DNA of 64,000 nt, taken from NCBI GenBank assembly GCA_045580875.1, contig JAZNOP010000005.1, positions 1 to 64,000 of the forward strand. The letters run 5' to 3'. Positions 50,643 to 60,059 of the stretch are shown piece by piece (the stretch's first letter is position 1; each line of letters starts with the position of its first letter). A program made the position numbers and the translations under genes. Origin of the DNA: SIG598 sp045580875 (GTDB lineage: Bacteria; Bacillota; Clostridia; Oscillospirales; Acutalibacteraceae). The notes beneath the pieces were generated by a model. The model was not told where the DNA came from, searched no databases, and worked only from the letters and a program-made list of their open reading frames with translations.

Positions 50643-51212
50643 ATGAAATGCAGCAGATGTAATAAAGAAGCGACAACACATTTTTACCAGAACATTAATG
50701 GTCAGGTGACTGAAACATGGCTTTGTCCGGATTGTGCAGAGCAGATGGGAATAGGTGGAATGTTCAGTGGTTTCTCAGGTTTCGGAGATTTCGGAAGTAT
50801 TGGCGGATTTGGTGCCTTTGATGACCTGCTCGGCAGCTTTTTCGGTACAGCACCGGCAAAAGCTCTGCCAAAACAGACGCGCTGCAGTGTTTGCGGGTCT
50901 TCGTTCAGCGATATCGTAAAGAATGGAAAAGCAGGCTGTCCGGATTGCTACGAACAGTTTGCCGTTCAATTCAGACCGACAATAGAAAAAATTCACGGGC
51001 ATCATAAGCACATGGGGAAAATGCCCGGAAAAAACACGCCGCAAATTACAAAGACTGCAGGCAGCGCTGAAAAGCCTGCGGCACCGGCAGTAAAAAAGGA
51101 AGAAACGGTTGATATGTTGAAAGTACAGCTCAAAAAAGCTGTTGCAGCTGAGGAATACGAAAAAGCCGCACAGCTGCGCGACCGGATAAGAGCAATGGAG
51201 GGACAGAAATGA
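50643..51212 (+). CDS. mcsA: McsA activator of the McsB kinase
   Basis: 189 residues. Two zinc-finger pairs CSRC/CPDC (3-6 and 29-32) and CSVC/CPDC (about 82-85 and 98-101), followed by a low-complexity linker and a C-terminal UVR helix pair (KVQLKKAVAAEEYEKAAQLR). A Gly/Phe-rich stretch FSGFSGFGDFGS separates the fingers. McsA activates McsB and is released on metal or heat stress. Overlaps mcsB by four bases (ATGA). Confidence 0.93.
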   Translation: MKCSRCNKEATTHFYQNINGQVTETWLCPDCAEQMGIGGMFSGFSGFGDFGSIGGFGAFDDLLGSFFGTAPAKALPKQTRCSVCGSSFSDIVKNGKAGCPDCYEQFAVQFRPTIEKIHGHHKHMGKMPGKNTPQITKTAGSAEKPAAPAVKKEETVDMLKVQLKKAVAAEEYEKAAQLRDRIRAMEGQK

Positions 51213-52243
51213 GCACATCAAAAAAATGGTATCAGCTTTCAGGCAATGATGCCGATGTAGTCATCAGCACACGTATCCGTCTTGCGCGAAATATAAAGGG
51301 TTTTCCTTTTCCTCATGCAATGAGTGATGTGCAGCGAGAGCAGGTCAATAAGCTTGTCCGCGATGCAATACCTGAAAGCGCAGATCTCAAAAACAGATTC
51401 AGATATATTGAGCTTTCCGAGTTGAGCCAGCGTGAATTGGTTTCGATGGTTGAGCGTCATCTGATAAGTCCTGCGTTTGCAAGAAATCCGAAGGGAAGGG
51501 CAATGCTTCTGCTTGATGATGAGTCGGTCAGTATCATGATATGTGAGGAGGATCATCTGCGAATACAGGTGCTGGCGCAGGGAAATGATATTGAGAAGGC
51601 TTTTGATACGGCGGATAAGCTGGATACGCTTCTTTCTGAACGTCTTGATTTTGCGGCAGATGAAAATCTTGGCTATCTTACAGCCTGCCCGACAAACCTT
51701 GGTACAGCAATGAGAGCTTCGGTGATGCTGCATCTTCCGGCAGCAGAGGCCAGCGGCGCGCTCGCGCAGATAAGCGGTGCAATTACAAAAATGGGCATGA
51801 CAATCCGCGGAATGTACGGAGAGGGAAGCGGTTCCAGAGGTGCGATGTATCAGATATCCAATCAGACTACTCTTGGAATATCCGAAAAAGACACTATCGC
51901 AAAGCTCAGTGATATTATTGAACAGATAATTAAGATAGAGAGACAGACAAAAGCCAGGCTGATTGAACGTCCTGAAAGACTGGACCGTGTGTGGCGTGCG
52001 CTGGGAGTAATGAAAACAGCACGTATGCTGAGCAGCGAGGAGTTTATTGAACTGTTTTCTGCGGTCAGAGAGGGCGTAGAGGCTGAAAAGCTGAATGGCT
52101 TGTCATATGATACGCTCAGTCAGTTGTTTATTGAAGCTCAGCCGGGAACAATGATGATGCGCGTGGGCCATGACATGACGCCGGCAGAAAGAGATGTACA
52201 GCGGGCGGAAATAACACGAAATGCACTTGCGGCAGTTTCGTAA
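51209..52243 (+). CDS. mcsB: McsB protein-arginine kinase
   Basis: 344 residues of the phosphagen-kinase fold. STRIRLARNIKGFPFP (about 20-35), the EEDHLRIQ segment, RASVMLHLPA and GSGSRGAMYQISNQ are the ATP- and arginine-binding boxes. Marks proteins with phospho-arginine for ClpC-ClpP degradation. The C-terminal pArg-sensing RDxxRA-type region is only partly kept (PAERDVQRAEITRN). Third gene of the ctsR operon. Confidence 0.95.
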   Translation: MSTSKKWYQLSGNDADVVISTRIRLARNIKGFPFPHAMSDVQREQVNKLVRDAIPESADLKNRFRYIELSELSQRELVSMVERHLISPAFARNPKGRAMLLLDDESVSIMICEEDHLRIQVLAQGNDIEKAFDTADKLDTLLSERLDFAADENLGYLTACPTNLGTAMRASVMLHLPAAEASGALAQISGAITKMGMTIRGMYGEGSGSRGAMYQISNQTTLGISEKDTIAKLSDIIEQIIKIERQTKARLIERPERLDRVWRALGVMKTARMLSSEEFIELFSAVREGVEAEKLNGLSYDTLSQLFIEAQPGTMMMRVGHDMTPAERDVQRAEITRNALAAVS

Positions 52244-52286
52244 ACTTATTCTTTTGTTTTATCGAAAACAGAAAGGAGATATTTGA

Positions 52287-54806
52287 ATGTACAGTTTTAC
52301 AGGTTTTACTGAAAAAGCAAATGAAGCAATGAACAATGCAATTCAGACTGCAAGTGAGTATGGTCATACATTTATTGGAAGTGAACATATTCTTATAGGT
52401 CTGCTCAGTGTGAGCGGCAGTATGGCGGCAAATGTACTGAATGAAGCTGGTATAGAGCTTGATGAAACAGAAGCTATGCTTGCAAAGGTGCAGGGAAAAG
52501 GCATACCGACATCACTGAACCCGAATGACTTTACACCAAGAAGCAAACGTATTCTGCAGCGAGCGATGATGTTTGCGCAGAAACTCGGTCATAATTATGT
52601 AGGGACCGAGCATCTTCTTATTGCTCTCCTTAATGATCGTGACAGTTATGCAGTGAAATTCATTACAGACTGCGGCGGTGATGTTGCTTCGATTTTGTCA
52701 GGTGTACTTTCTGCTGTTGGAAATGATGAGACCGAAAGTGATACATCGTCAGAATATGAAGTTGAAGATGTAAAGTCGACGGGCTTTAATCCTTTTGCCG
52801 GACTCTTTGGCGGTTCACACGGGAAAACAGCAGGTGATAAATCATCCCCAAACGGTACAAAGACACTTGATCAGTATGGCAGAGACCTTACTCAGGCGGC
52901 AAGAAATAATGAAATAGATCCGGTTATCGGCAGACAGACTGAGATAGACCGTGTTATACAGATTCTTTCACGCAGAACAAAGAACAATCCTTGTCTGATA
53001 GGTGAACCTGGTGTAGGCAAGACTGCAATTGCTGAAGGTCTTGCGCTGAAAATAGCGACAGGTGAAGTTCCGGAAACTCTGACCGACAAGCGTATAATTG
53101 CACTTGATCTCACATCGATGGTTGCAGGAACAAAGTACCGCGGCGACTTCGAGGAAAGAATCAAAGCGGCTGTTGATGAGGTCAATAAAGCAGGAAATAT
53201 CATTCTTTTCATTGATGAGATACACACTATAATCGGTGCAGGATCAGCCGAAGGTTCTACTGACGCGGCTAACATTCTCAAACCTCAGCTTGCCAGAGGC
53301 AAATTTCAGGTTATCGGCGCCACCACAATAGAGGAGTATCGTAAGTATATTGAAAAAGATGCTGCATTGGAACGCAGATTCCAGCCTGTTAATGTTGGTG
53401 AACCGACCGAGGAAGAGGCTGTGCTTATTCTCAAAGGTCTGAGGGATAGATATGAAGCTCACCATAAAGTCAGAATTACAGATGAAGCGATAGAAAGTGC
53501 AGTTAAACTTTCAGCGCGTTATATTGCTGACCGTTATTTGCCTGACAAGGCGATCGACTTGATAGATGAATCTGCCTCGCGTGTTCGTCTTACCAGACAG
53601 ACTGAGCCTGATGAACTCAGAGAACTGGCTGCAAAAGTGAATGCAGTTGCCGCAGAAAAGAGCGAAGCAGTAAACGCACAGCAGTTTGAACGTGCAGCGT
53701 CGCTTCGTGATGAGGAGAAGCGGCTTCGCGCGGAACTTGAGGCTAAGAAAGAGGCGTGGAAAAACTCGGCAGTACGCAGCGGTGCGTCAGTAGGTATTGA
53801 AGATATAGCAAATGTAGTTGCTCAGTGGACTGGCATTCCGGTAACTCAGCTTACTCAGGAAGAATCAGAGAGAATGCTTCATATGGAGGAACATCTGCAC
53901 AAGCGTATTGTCGGACAGGATGAGGCTGTAAAGGCTGTATCGAAGGCAATCCGGCGTGGCAGAGTTGGTCTCAAGGATCCGAATCGTCCGATAGGTTCCT
54001 TTATTTTCCTCGGTCCGACAGGTGTCGGTAAAACTGAACTATGCAAAGCACTTGCAGAGGCGATGTTCGGCGATGAGAATGCTATGATCCGGCTTGATAT
54101 GTCGGAATTCATGGAAAAGCATACAACATCGAAGCTTATCGGTTCACCTCCGGGATATGTTGGCTATGATGAAGGCGGACAGCTTACAGAGAAAATACGC
54201 CGTCGCCCGTATTCGGTAGTGCTGTTTGATGAAATTGAAAAAGCCCACCCTGATGTTTTCAATACGCTGCTCCAGGTTCTTGATGACGGCAGAATAACTG
54301 ATTCGCAGGGAAGAACAGTCAGCTTTAAGAATACCATCATAATCATGACCTCCAATGTCGGTGCAAATCTCCTGACAGAGCAGCGTAAATCACTTGGATT
54401 TGGCGGCGACAATAGGGGAGATGCCGACTATGAGCGCGGCAAGGATGCAGTTCTCGGAGAACTCAAGAAAACTTTCCGTCCGGAATTTCTCAACAGAGTT
54501 GATGATATAATTGTTTTTCATAAGCTTGATGATGAAAATATCCGTGAGATTGCAGGAAAGATGCTTACCGGACTCACAAAACGAATGGCAGAGCTTGGCA
54601 TGAATCTTCGCGTGAATACAGGAGTTGATGCAGAAATAGCACGCGTAGGCTTTGATCCTGTTTATGGTGCCCGTCCGCTCCGTCGTGCTATACAGTCACG
54701 CATAGAAGATCCTCTTTCTGAAGCTATGCTGGAAGGAAGATTCCGCGATGGTGATACAGTGCTTATAAGCTTTGATGGAAGTAATTTTGTCTTTACAAAA
54801 GAATAA
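52287..54806 (+). CDS. clpC: ClpC AAA+ unfoldase
   Basis: 839 residues: N-terminal Clp repeat domain (1-145), first AAA+ module with GEPGVGKTAIAEG (about 230-245) and LFIDEIHTIIGAG, a coiled-coil M domain with the UVR-like NAQQFERAASLRDEEKRLRA, second AAA+ module with GPTGVGKTELCKA and FDEIEKAHPDVF, and D2-small ending in YGARPLRRAIQ. Feeds phospho-arginine-marked proteins to ClpP. AAAGGAG precedes the ATG; last gene of the operon. Confidence 0.96.
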   Translation: MYSFTGFTEKANEAMNNAIQTASEYGHTFIGSEHILIGLLSVSGSMAANVLNEAGIELDETEAMLAKVQGKGIPTSLNPNDFTPRSKRILQRAMMFAQKLGHNYVGTEHLLIALLNDRDSYAVKFITDCGGDVASILSGVLSAVGNDETESDTSSEYEVEDVKSTGFNPFAGLFGGSHGKTAGDKSSPNGTKTLDQYGRDLTQAARNNEIDPVIGRQTEIDRVIQILSRRTKNNPCLIGEPGVGKTAIAEGLALKIATGEVPETLTDKRIIALDLTSMVAGTKYRGDFEERIKAAVDEVNKAGNIILFIDEIHTIIGAGSAEGSTDAANILKPQLARGKFQVIGATTIEEYRKYIEKDAALERRFQPVNVGEPTEEEAVLILKGLRDRYEAHHKVRITDEAIESAVKLSARYIADRYLPDKAIDLIDESASRVRLTRQTEPDELRELAAKVNAVAAEKSEAVNAQQFERAASLRDEEKRLRAELEAKKEAWKNSAVRSGASVGIEDIANVVAQWTGIPVTQLTQEESERMLHMEEHLHKRIVGQDEAVKAVSKAIRRGRVGLKDPNRPIGSFIFLGPTGVGKTELCKALAEAMFGDENAMIRLDMSEFMEKHTTSKLIGSPPGYVGYDEGGQLTEKIRRRPYSVVLFDEIEKAHPDVFNTLLQVLDDGRITDSQGRTVSFKNTIIIMTSNVGANLLTEQRKSLGFGGDNRGDADYERGKDAVLGELKKTFRPEFLNRVDDIIVFHKLDDENIREIAGKMLTGLTKRMAELGMNLRVNTGVDAEIARVGFDPVYGARPLRRAIQSRIEDPLSEAMLEGRFRDGDTVLISFDGSNFVFTKE

Positions 54807-54855
54807 AAGAGTTCAGTTGAGAAAAATATCATCCATGTAGCCACTGTTTAATTCA

Positions 54856-54889
54856 GGCAGGGTATCGGACTTCGGTCAGATACCCTGCC
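54856..54889 (+). terminator. UUCG-capped stem-loop after clpC
   Basis: GGCAGGGTATC-g-GAC, loop TTCG, GTC-a-GATACCCTGCC: a 14-bp stem with one mismatch and a stable UUCG tetraloop. There is no T run, so it may act as a 3' end stabiliser or a terminator. Confidence 0.6.
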
Positions 54890-55076
54890 ATTACATAAAT
54901 GCAGATATCGCGTATGCTGTATAAATGGCGATTTGCTGCATATGATATAAGTAAACTTATGGTGGTTTCAAAATGTGTTAAAATGTGAAAAAAAGTTTTT
55001 ATATAGAATATGAATCCCATTCAAAAGCAAGAGAAACGATAAATAGAAAAATATTTTAAAAATGTGAAATTAGTAC
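54890..55076. other. AT-rich gap before the tRNA gene
   Basis: No gene seen. Base content is high in A/T with short TGTTAAAATGTG-type repeats (54975-54990). Confidence 0.4.
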
Positions 55077-55105
55077 TTGCAATTCACAAATGAATGTAGT
55101 ATACT
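55077..55105 (+). promoter_or_regulatory. Sigma-A promoter of the initiator tRNA gene
   Basis: -35 TTGCAA (55077-55082), 17-base spacer, -10 TATACT (55100-55105). This Gram-positive-type promoter lies on the Clostridia side of the junction. Confidence 0.7.
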
Positions 55106-55136
55106 ATATTAGCGCTCGAGAGAGTGAACTAAATAT

Positions 55137-55210
<74 letters not shown>

Positions 55211-55220
55211 CGAAAGAAGA

Positions 55221-55248
55221 ACGGATGACATAACGTCGTCCGTTTTTT
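55221..55248 (+). terminator. Terminator after the tRNA
   Basis: ACGGATGAC pairs with GTCGTCCGT (one G-T pair) around ATAAC, followed by TTTTTT. Confidence 0.8.
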
Positions 55249-55323
55249 GTTTTTATATTTCCTTAACAAACATTCCCGCTTTCTCTGTGTTTTTAAGTCG
55301 TTATTTTTAAAACTAAAAACACT

Positions 55324-56760
55324 ATGAAAGATTTCAATTTCAGACATGGAGACGCAAAGAGTGACGTCTTCGGTACAGACATGATGATTAACCCATCGCC
55401 TGTCGATAAGATTCCGGATGCACCAACCACACCGCAGATCGCTTATCAGATGGTAAAAGACGAGACATTCCCTCAGACACAGCCTCGACTTAATCTCGCA
55501 ACTTTCGTCACTACTTATATGGACGAATATGCTACTAAACTGATGAACGACGCTATCAGTATCAACTACATCGACGAGACGGAATATCCTCGTATCGCAT
55601 TGATGGGACAGAAATGTATCAATATCATCGCTAATCTATGGAACACCCCTGAGACCAACAAATGGAAAACAGGTGCTCTCGGTATCGGTTCATCTGAAGC
55701 TTGTATGCTCGGCGGTGTCTCAGCCTGGATGCGCTGGCGCAAGAGAAGAATGGAACAGGGCAAACCTTACGACAAGCCTAATTTCGTGGTATCGACAGGT
55801 TTTCAGGTCGTATGGGAGAAGTTCGCACAATTGTGGCAGATAGAAATGCGTACTGTTCCGCTCACAATGGAAAACCCTACCTTAGATCCTAAGAAAGCCA
55901 TCGAGATGTGCGACGAAAACACTATATGCATCGTGCCTATCGCAGGTTGTACATGGACCGGTATGAACGACGACATCGAAGAGTTGGATAAGGAAGTGAC
56001 CAAATTCAACAAGAGAACAGGCAACCAATTATGTATCCACGTCGATGCGGCTTCCGGTGGTTTCATCTTGCCTTTCCTGAAACCTCATGTAAAATGGGAC
56101 TTCAGATTGGACAACGTATTATCGATAAGCACCTCCGGTCATAAATACGGTCTCGTATATCCAGGCTTGGGCTGGGTGATATGGAAAGACAAGAAATATC
56201 TGCCTGAAGAAATGTCGTTCAGCGTCAACTATCTCGGTGCTGACATCACCCAGGTCGGACTTAACTTCTCACGTCCGGCAGCTCAGGTCTTGGGACAATA
56301 TTATCAGTTTATCAGATTAGGTTTCCAAGGTTATAAGGCAATACAGCAGAACTCTATGGAGATTGCGGAATATCTTCATGAGGAAATAGGTAAGATGCCT
56401 CAGTTTAAAAACTATAGCTCGGAAGTCGTAAATCCGTTGTTCGTCTGGTCGCTGAATCCTAAATATGATAAAGTCGCCAACTGGACTTTGTACGACCTGC
56501 AATATAAGTTGCAGCAAAGCGGATGGATGGTTCCGGCTTACACTATGCCGAAGGACTTGGAACAATGTGTGGTGATGAGAATCGTCTGTCGTCAAGGTTT
56601 CAGCCGTGATATGGCTGATATGCTTCTGACCGATATCAGAATGGCTGTCGCCGACTTGGATAAATTAAGCTATCCGACACAGTCAAGAGTTGAGGTCAAT
56701 AAGAACATTCATCCGAAACATAGCTTCAATCACGGAGGAACACGACGTTGTAAGAGTTGA
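55324..56760 (+). CDS. Glutamate decarboxylase (PLP-dependent)
   Basis: 478 residues. HVDAASGGF (about 240-248) positions the PLP ring, and the PLP lysine is K274 in STSGHKYGLVYPG. C-terminal residues ending GGTRRCKS with KHSFNHGG resemble the plug region of GadB-type enzymes. It converts glutamate to GABA with proton uptake, an acid-resistance reaction common in gut Bacteroidales. No Shine-Dalgarno site before the ATG. No antiporter gene lies next to it in the window. Confidence 0.93.
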   Translation: MKDFNFRHGDAKSDVFGTDMMINPSPVDKIPDAPTTPQIAYQMVKDETFPQTQPRLNLATFVTTYMDEYATKLMNDAISINYIDETEYPRIALMGQKCINIIANLWNTPETNKWKTGALGIGSSEACMLGGVSAWMRWRKRRMEQGKPYDKPNFVVSTGFQVVWEKFAQLWQIEMRTVPLTMENPTLDPKKAIEMCDENTICIVPIAGCTWTGMNDDIEELDKEVTKFNKRTGNQLCIHVDAASGGFILPFLKPHVKWDFRLDNVLSISTSGHKYGLVYPGLGWVIWKDKKYLPEEMSFSVNYLGADITQVGLNFSRPAAQVLGQYYQFIRLGFQGYKAIQQNSMEIAEYLHEEIGKMPQFKNYSSEVVNPLFVWSLNPKYDKVANWTLYDLQYKLQQSGWMVPAYTMPKDLEQCVVMRIVCRQGFSRDMADMLLTDIRMAVADLDKLSYPTQSRVEVNKNIHPKHSFNHGGTRRCKS

Positions 56761-56791
56761 AAGTTGAAAACTGAAAACTGAAAATTAATGT

Positions 56792-56846
56792 AGAGACGTA
56801 CCAATTACACCGTTGAAAATAAATACGATGTAATTGATACGTCTCT
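56792..56846. terminator. Long imperfect inverted repeat between gad and pyk
   Basis: AGAGACGTA-c-CAATTACA and TGTAATTG-a-TACGTCTCT form a 17-pair stem around about 19 bases, between convergent genes. Just before it are repeated GAAAACT units (56758-56785). Probably a bidirectional terminator; a small repeat element is an alternative. Confidence 0.6.
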
Positions 56847-56880
56847 TAAATTTTTGTGCTCATAAAATTTATGGGCACCC

Positions 56881-58290
56881 TTAACCTATAACATCTTTAA
56901 CCTTATTGATTTCTAAGAAAGTATTGCCTCCTCCTTGTCCGAGGCTGCCGCTCAGATATGCTACCTTGTCGTTCATTTCAACATATCTCTTCTGATAGAG
57001 AAGTCGAACGGCTGCTACATATTGTTCGTGAGATGACATCTTGATATGCTGCGAAAATGGAATTATACCATAGCTTAAAGCTAACAGTCGATGTACCTTG
57101 TCGTTGCTGCATAAGGCTATGACGGGATTTGGTCCGCGGAAAGCCGACAGATTGCGTGACGTCTTGCCTGTCACGGTGTCTGTTATTATACATTTCACGC
57201 CGAGATGTTCGGTGGCTTCTATGGCGTTTTTCGAGAGGAATCCTGTCACGTCATCGAAGTCGCAAAGCGGAATGTCGATGTCGTTTTCACGTAATTTGTC
57301 TTTCTCTGCCTGTTCCGCGATGGTAACCATTGTTCTCACCGCTTCAAGAGGATATTTCCCCGATGCCGTCTCGCCGCTCAACATCAGAGCGTCTGTGCGA
57401 TAATAAATCGCGTTGGCGATGTCGGTAACCTCGGCGCGCGTAGGACGCGGATTTTTGATCATGGTGTGAAGCATCTGAGTCGCGACGATGACAGGTTTCT
57501 TAGCTAACACACATTTCCTGATAATCTTACGCTGAATTCCCGGAATATGTTCAATAGGAACTTCGATGCCGAGGTCACCGCGGGCGATCATAATTCCGTA
57601 TGACGCGTCTATTATTTCATCGATGTTATCGACGCCTTCTTGATTCTCAATCTTAGAGATAATCTGTATGTCGCTATTATGTTCATCAATAATATCCTGG
57701 ACTGCCTTCACGTCTGTTCTGTTTCTTACAAAAGAATGCGCGATGAAGTCGATGTCTTCTTCAATGGCAAATTTTATATTGCTGATGTCTTTCTCTGTCA
57801 GAGCCGGCAGATTGATATGCACTCCTGGAACGTTGACACTCTTACGTGAACCTAATCTTCCGTCATTCTGAACCACAGCAAAAAGTGAATCATCATTCTT
57901 GTCGACAATCTTCATCGAGAGTTCGCCGTCGTCGAAAAGAATATCATCGCCTATGTTTATGTCGTTGACAAAGTTCATATACGAGACGTTTACACAATCG
58001 CGAGTTGTCATCGCTTCAGGCTTGCCGCATATCTTGACACGGTCGCCGGTCACGAAATAAATGTGTTCCTCAACGGCAGTCGTCCTGATTTCCGGACCCT
58101 TAGTGTCGATGAGAATGGCAAGATGTGGAGAAACTTCCCTCACATTATTAATAACTTTTCTGATGCCTTCGGGTGTGGCATGAGCGGTGTTGATTCTCAC
58201 CACGTTCACACCTGCATTGTATAATTCCTTAATAAAATCGACATCGCAGCGAAGGTCGCTTATTGATGCCACAATCTTAGTCTGTTTCAT
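56881..58290 (-). CDS. pyk: Pyruvate kinase
   Basis: 469 residues. DTKGPEIRT (about 63-71), the substrate-binding IISKIENQEG (about 211-220), MIARGDLGIEVP and ATQMLHTMIKNPRPTRAE are all present, followed by the C-terminal regulatory domain. Catalyses the last step of glycolysis, ADP plus phosphoenolpyruvate to ATP plus pyruvate. It reads away from the divergent cyclo-ligase gene. Confidence 0.96.
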   Translation of the reverse strand: MKQTKIVASISDLRCDVDFIKELYNAGVNVVRINTAHATPEGIRKVINNVREVSPHLAILIDTKGPEIRTTAVEEHIYFVTGDRVKICGKPEAMTTRDCVNVSYMNFVNDINIGDDILFDDGELSMKIVDKNDDSLFAVVQNDGRLGSRKSVNVPGVHINLPALTEKDISNIKFAIEEDIDFIAHSFVRNRTDVKAVQDIIDEHNSDIQIISKIENQEGVDNIDEIIDASYGIMIARGDLGIEVPIEHIPGIQRKIIRKCVLAKKPVIVATQMLHTMIKNPRPTRAEVTDIANAIYYRTDALMLSGETASGKYPLEAVRTMVTIAEQAEKDKLRENDIDIPLCDFDDVTGFLSKNAIEATEHLGVKCIITDTVTGKTSRNLSAFRGPNPVIALCSNDKVHRLLALSYGIIPFSQHIKMSSHEQYVAAVRLLYQKRYVEMNDKVAYLSGSLGQGGGNTFLEINKVKDVIG

Positions 58291-58342
58291 AATAAATAAT
58301 CTGTTGTTTTTATAACAAACAAAGATACGAAAGTATTTTAAT

Positions 58343-58350
58343 TATATTTG
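58343..58350 (+). promoter_or_regulatory. Bacteroidota-type -7 promoter box
   Basis: TATATTTG fits the TAnnTTTG box of Bacteroidota and lies 22 bases before the cyclo-ligase start. The matching -33 element is not clear. No similar box precedes genes left of 55 kb. Confidence 0.5.
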
Positions 58351-58372
58351 CAAAATAATACGTACATAAATC

Positions 58373-58900
58373 ATGGATAAAAAAGAATTAAGATCCTTAA
58401 TCAAGACTTTAAAGAAACAACATTCTAAAGAAAGTCTCCTTGAACAATCGCAGTTGATTCTTAGTAAGTTGGAAAATCACCAATCTTTTGTTGAGGCGGA
58501 GACCGTCATGTTATACAGCTCGCTTCCTGATGAAGTAGACACTCACGATTTCTTAGAGAGATGGCGCAACAAGAAAAGAATCATACTTCCTACTGTAGTG
58601 GGCGATGACATCATTCCTGTTGAACTTTCGAAGGAAACAGATTTCGCCATAGGTGACTTCAATATATTAGAACCTCAAAATGAACCGTATAACGGGAACT
58701 ACGACTTGATTGTCGTTCCTGGCGTGGCGTTCGACAAAAACGGAAACCGAATAGGAAGAGGTAAAGGCTACTACGACAGATTTCTGTGCAAGCATTTAGA
58801 GGTAAAAAGAATCGGCATCTGCTTCGACTTCCAGCTCGTTGATGAAGTGCCGACTGAAGACAACGACATAAGGATGGATGAGATTATTAGTTTGGCGTAA
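58373..58900 (+). CDS. 5-formyltetrahydrofolate cyclo-ligase
   Basis: 175 residues. KKELRSLIKTLKKQ at the N-terminus and the C-terminal signature DLIVVPGVAFDKNGNRIGRG followed by KGYYDRFL are diagnostic. It converts 5-formyl-THF to 5,10-methenyl-THF using ATP. No Shine-Dalgarno site. Confidence 0.93.
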   Translation: MDKKELRSLIKTLKKQHSKESLLEQSQLILSKLENHQSFVEAETVMLYSSLPDEVDTHDFLERWRNKKRIILPTVVGDDIIPVELSKETDFAIGDFNILEPQNEPYNGNYDLIVVPGVAFDKNGNRIGRGKGYYDRFLCKHLEVKRIGICFDFQLVDEVPTEDNDIRMDEIISLA

Positions 58901-58904
58901 ATTA

Positions 58905-58942
58905 AAAAGTCCTCTTAATGAATTGCTCAAAGAGGACTTTTT
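58905..58942. terminator. Terminator after the cyclo-ligase gene
   Basis: AAAAGTCCTCTT pairs with AAGAGGACTTTTT around 12 bases; A and T runs on both sides serve the two convergent genes. Confidence 0.8.
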
Positions 58943-58961
58943 GTCGACGTTAGATTCAGGA

Positions 58962-59432
58962 TCAGAATTCTACTGTCTTGATCTCTGTTTGTGGAATGAA
59001 ATCAAAAGGTTCATATTTTAAAAGCTGTAAGGCCGCGAACTTCTTGTCCTTAGAATGAAGTACATAGAGTTGAACATTGCCTTCGTCGACTCTCTTGATT
59101 TTTTCAATTGACTTTAAATCGTCATTTTCCAAAGCGTTCTTTATGTTATAGAAATCGTTTGTGTCGTAATAAAGCTGACGTTTAATTATAGGAGAATTGG
59201 TTTTGGAATAAACTTCCTTATTCATCTTGGCGAATAACAAAAATAAAGCGAAGGCAACAGCTACTACTCCTACAAAAACAAGTGCCGAAGAAGCCATGTT
59301 GCTTTCAAAATTACCGGAATAAATGAACAAGAGACAGGAAATGGCAATTAACAATATTCCTGCTATTAATGAACCTGTATTAAATTTTTTTTCGATTAAT
59401 TCTATTTTTACGTTTTTAATGTTGTTTGTCAT
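58962..59432 (-). CDS. Two-helix membrane protein, function unknown
   Basis: 156 residues from the ATG at 59432; the longer frame to 59495 begins in AT-rich leader sequence. Two hydrophobic helices (about 23-40 and 50-68) sit between a short N-terminus and a soluble C-terminal part of about 85 residues with VQLYVLHSKDKKFAALQLLK. No family recognised; probably a Bacteroidales-specific protein. Confidence 0.6.
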   Translation of the reverse strand: MTNNIKNVKIELIEKKFNTGSLIAGILLIAISCLLFIYSGNFESNMASSALVFVGVVAVAFALFLLFAKMNKEVYSKTNSPIIKRQLYYDTNDFYNIKNALENDDLKSIEKIKRVDEGNVQLYVLHSKDKKFAALQLLKYEPFDFIPQTEIKTVEF

Positions 59433-59534
59433 AATTTTAAATTTAATTGTTAATAATAAGTCAACGAGTCGACAAGTAAATACGCATCCTGTCAACCCAA
59501 TAATTGTAAACTGTCAATTGTAAATTGTAAATTG

Positions 59535-59918
59535 TCAAATGATAAGGTGTCTTACTATAACAATCAAATCATCATTCGATGACAGAGGAGATGAAAATTT
59601 TGTGTTGTAGTTTTTGGTCGGTTGCACTTCTGAAGAGAAATGTCGTGATAGTATACAGCTTATAGGATTTTGCTGTGTTTTCTTTTGTGAAGGTAAAAGC
59701 CTGAATGACGGCAGCGACAAAGAATTATGCAGTTCCGGCAGGATGCTTTTACTTGAATTTGTGATGTTGAAGATCGTTTCAATATCAGACTGCTGACTGT
59801 CGGAGATATAGGCATTGTCGTCATTATTAATTCTGTCTAACACAGTAACATCATCTTTCACAAGGAAAGACAACGTCATAAAAACCAATGATAATATTAT
59901 CAGAATATGTTTTTTCAT
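59535..59918 (-). CDS. Short exported protein of unknown function
   Basis: 127 residues. A signal-like N-terminus MKKHILIILSLVFMTLSFL is followed by a Ser/Asn-rich, low-complexity body with no recognisable domain. A TATATTTG promoter box (minus strand, 59943-59936) lies about 20 bases before the ATG, which supports expression. Coding quality is otherwise weak. Confidence 0.45.
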   Translation of the reverse strand: MKKHILIILSLVFMTLSFLVKDDVTVLDRINNDDNAYISDSQQSDIETIFNITNSSKSILPELHNSLSLPSFRLLPSQKKTQQNPISCILSRHFSSEVQPTKNYNTKFSSPLSSNDDLIVIVRHLII

Positions 59919-59999
59919 AAGACAAAATCAATGTGCAAATATAACACATTAATTGCATAGTTGTCGTTATTTTTTTATTCATAACCCATAATTATTTCG

Positions 60000-60051
60000 A
60001 TTATGCATTATGAATTATGCATTATGCATTATGCATTATGCATTATGAATT
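60000..60051. repeat. Seven tandem copies of a 7-base unit (ATTATGC/ATTATGA)
   Basis: Units run without gaps from 60000: five ATTATGC and two ATTATGA. They lie in the gap just past the stop codon of the hexosaminidase gene. A slippage-prone tract; intergenic, so a coding phase-variation role is not indicated. Confidence 0.85.
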
Positions 60052-60059
60052 GTAGTGTG

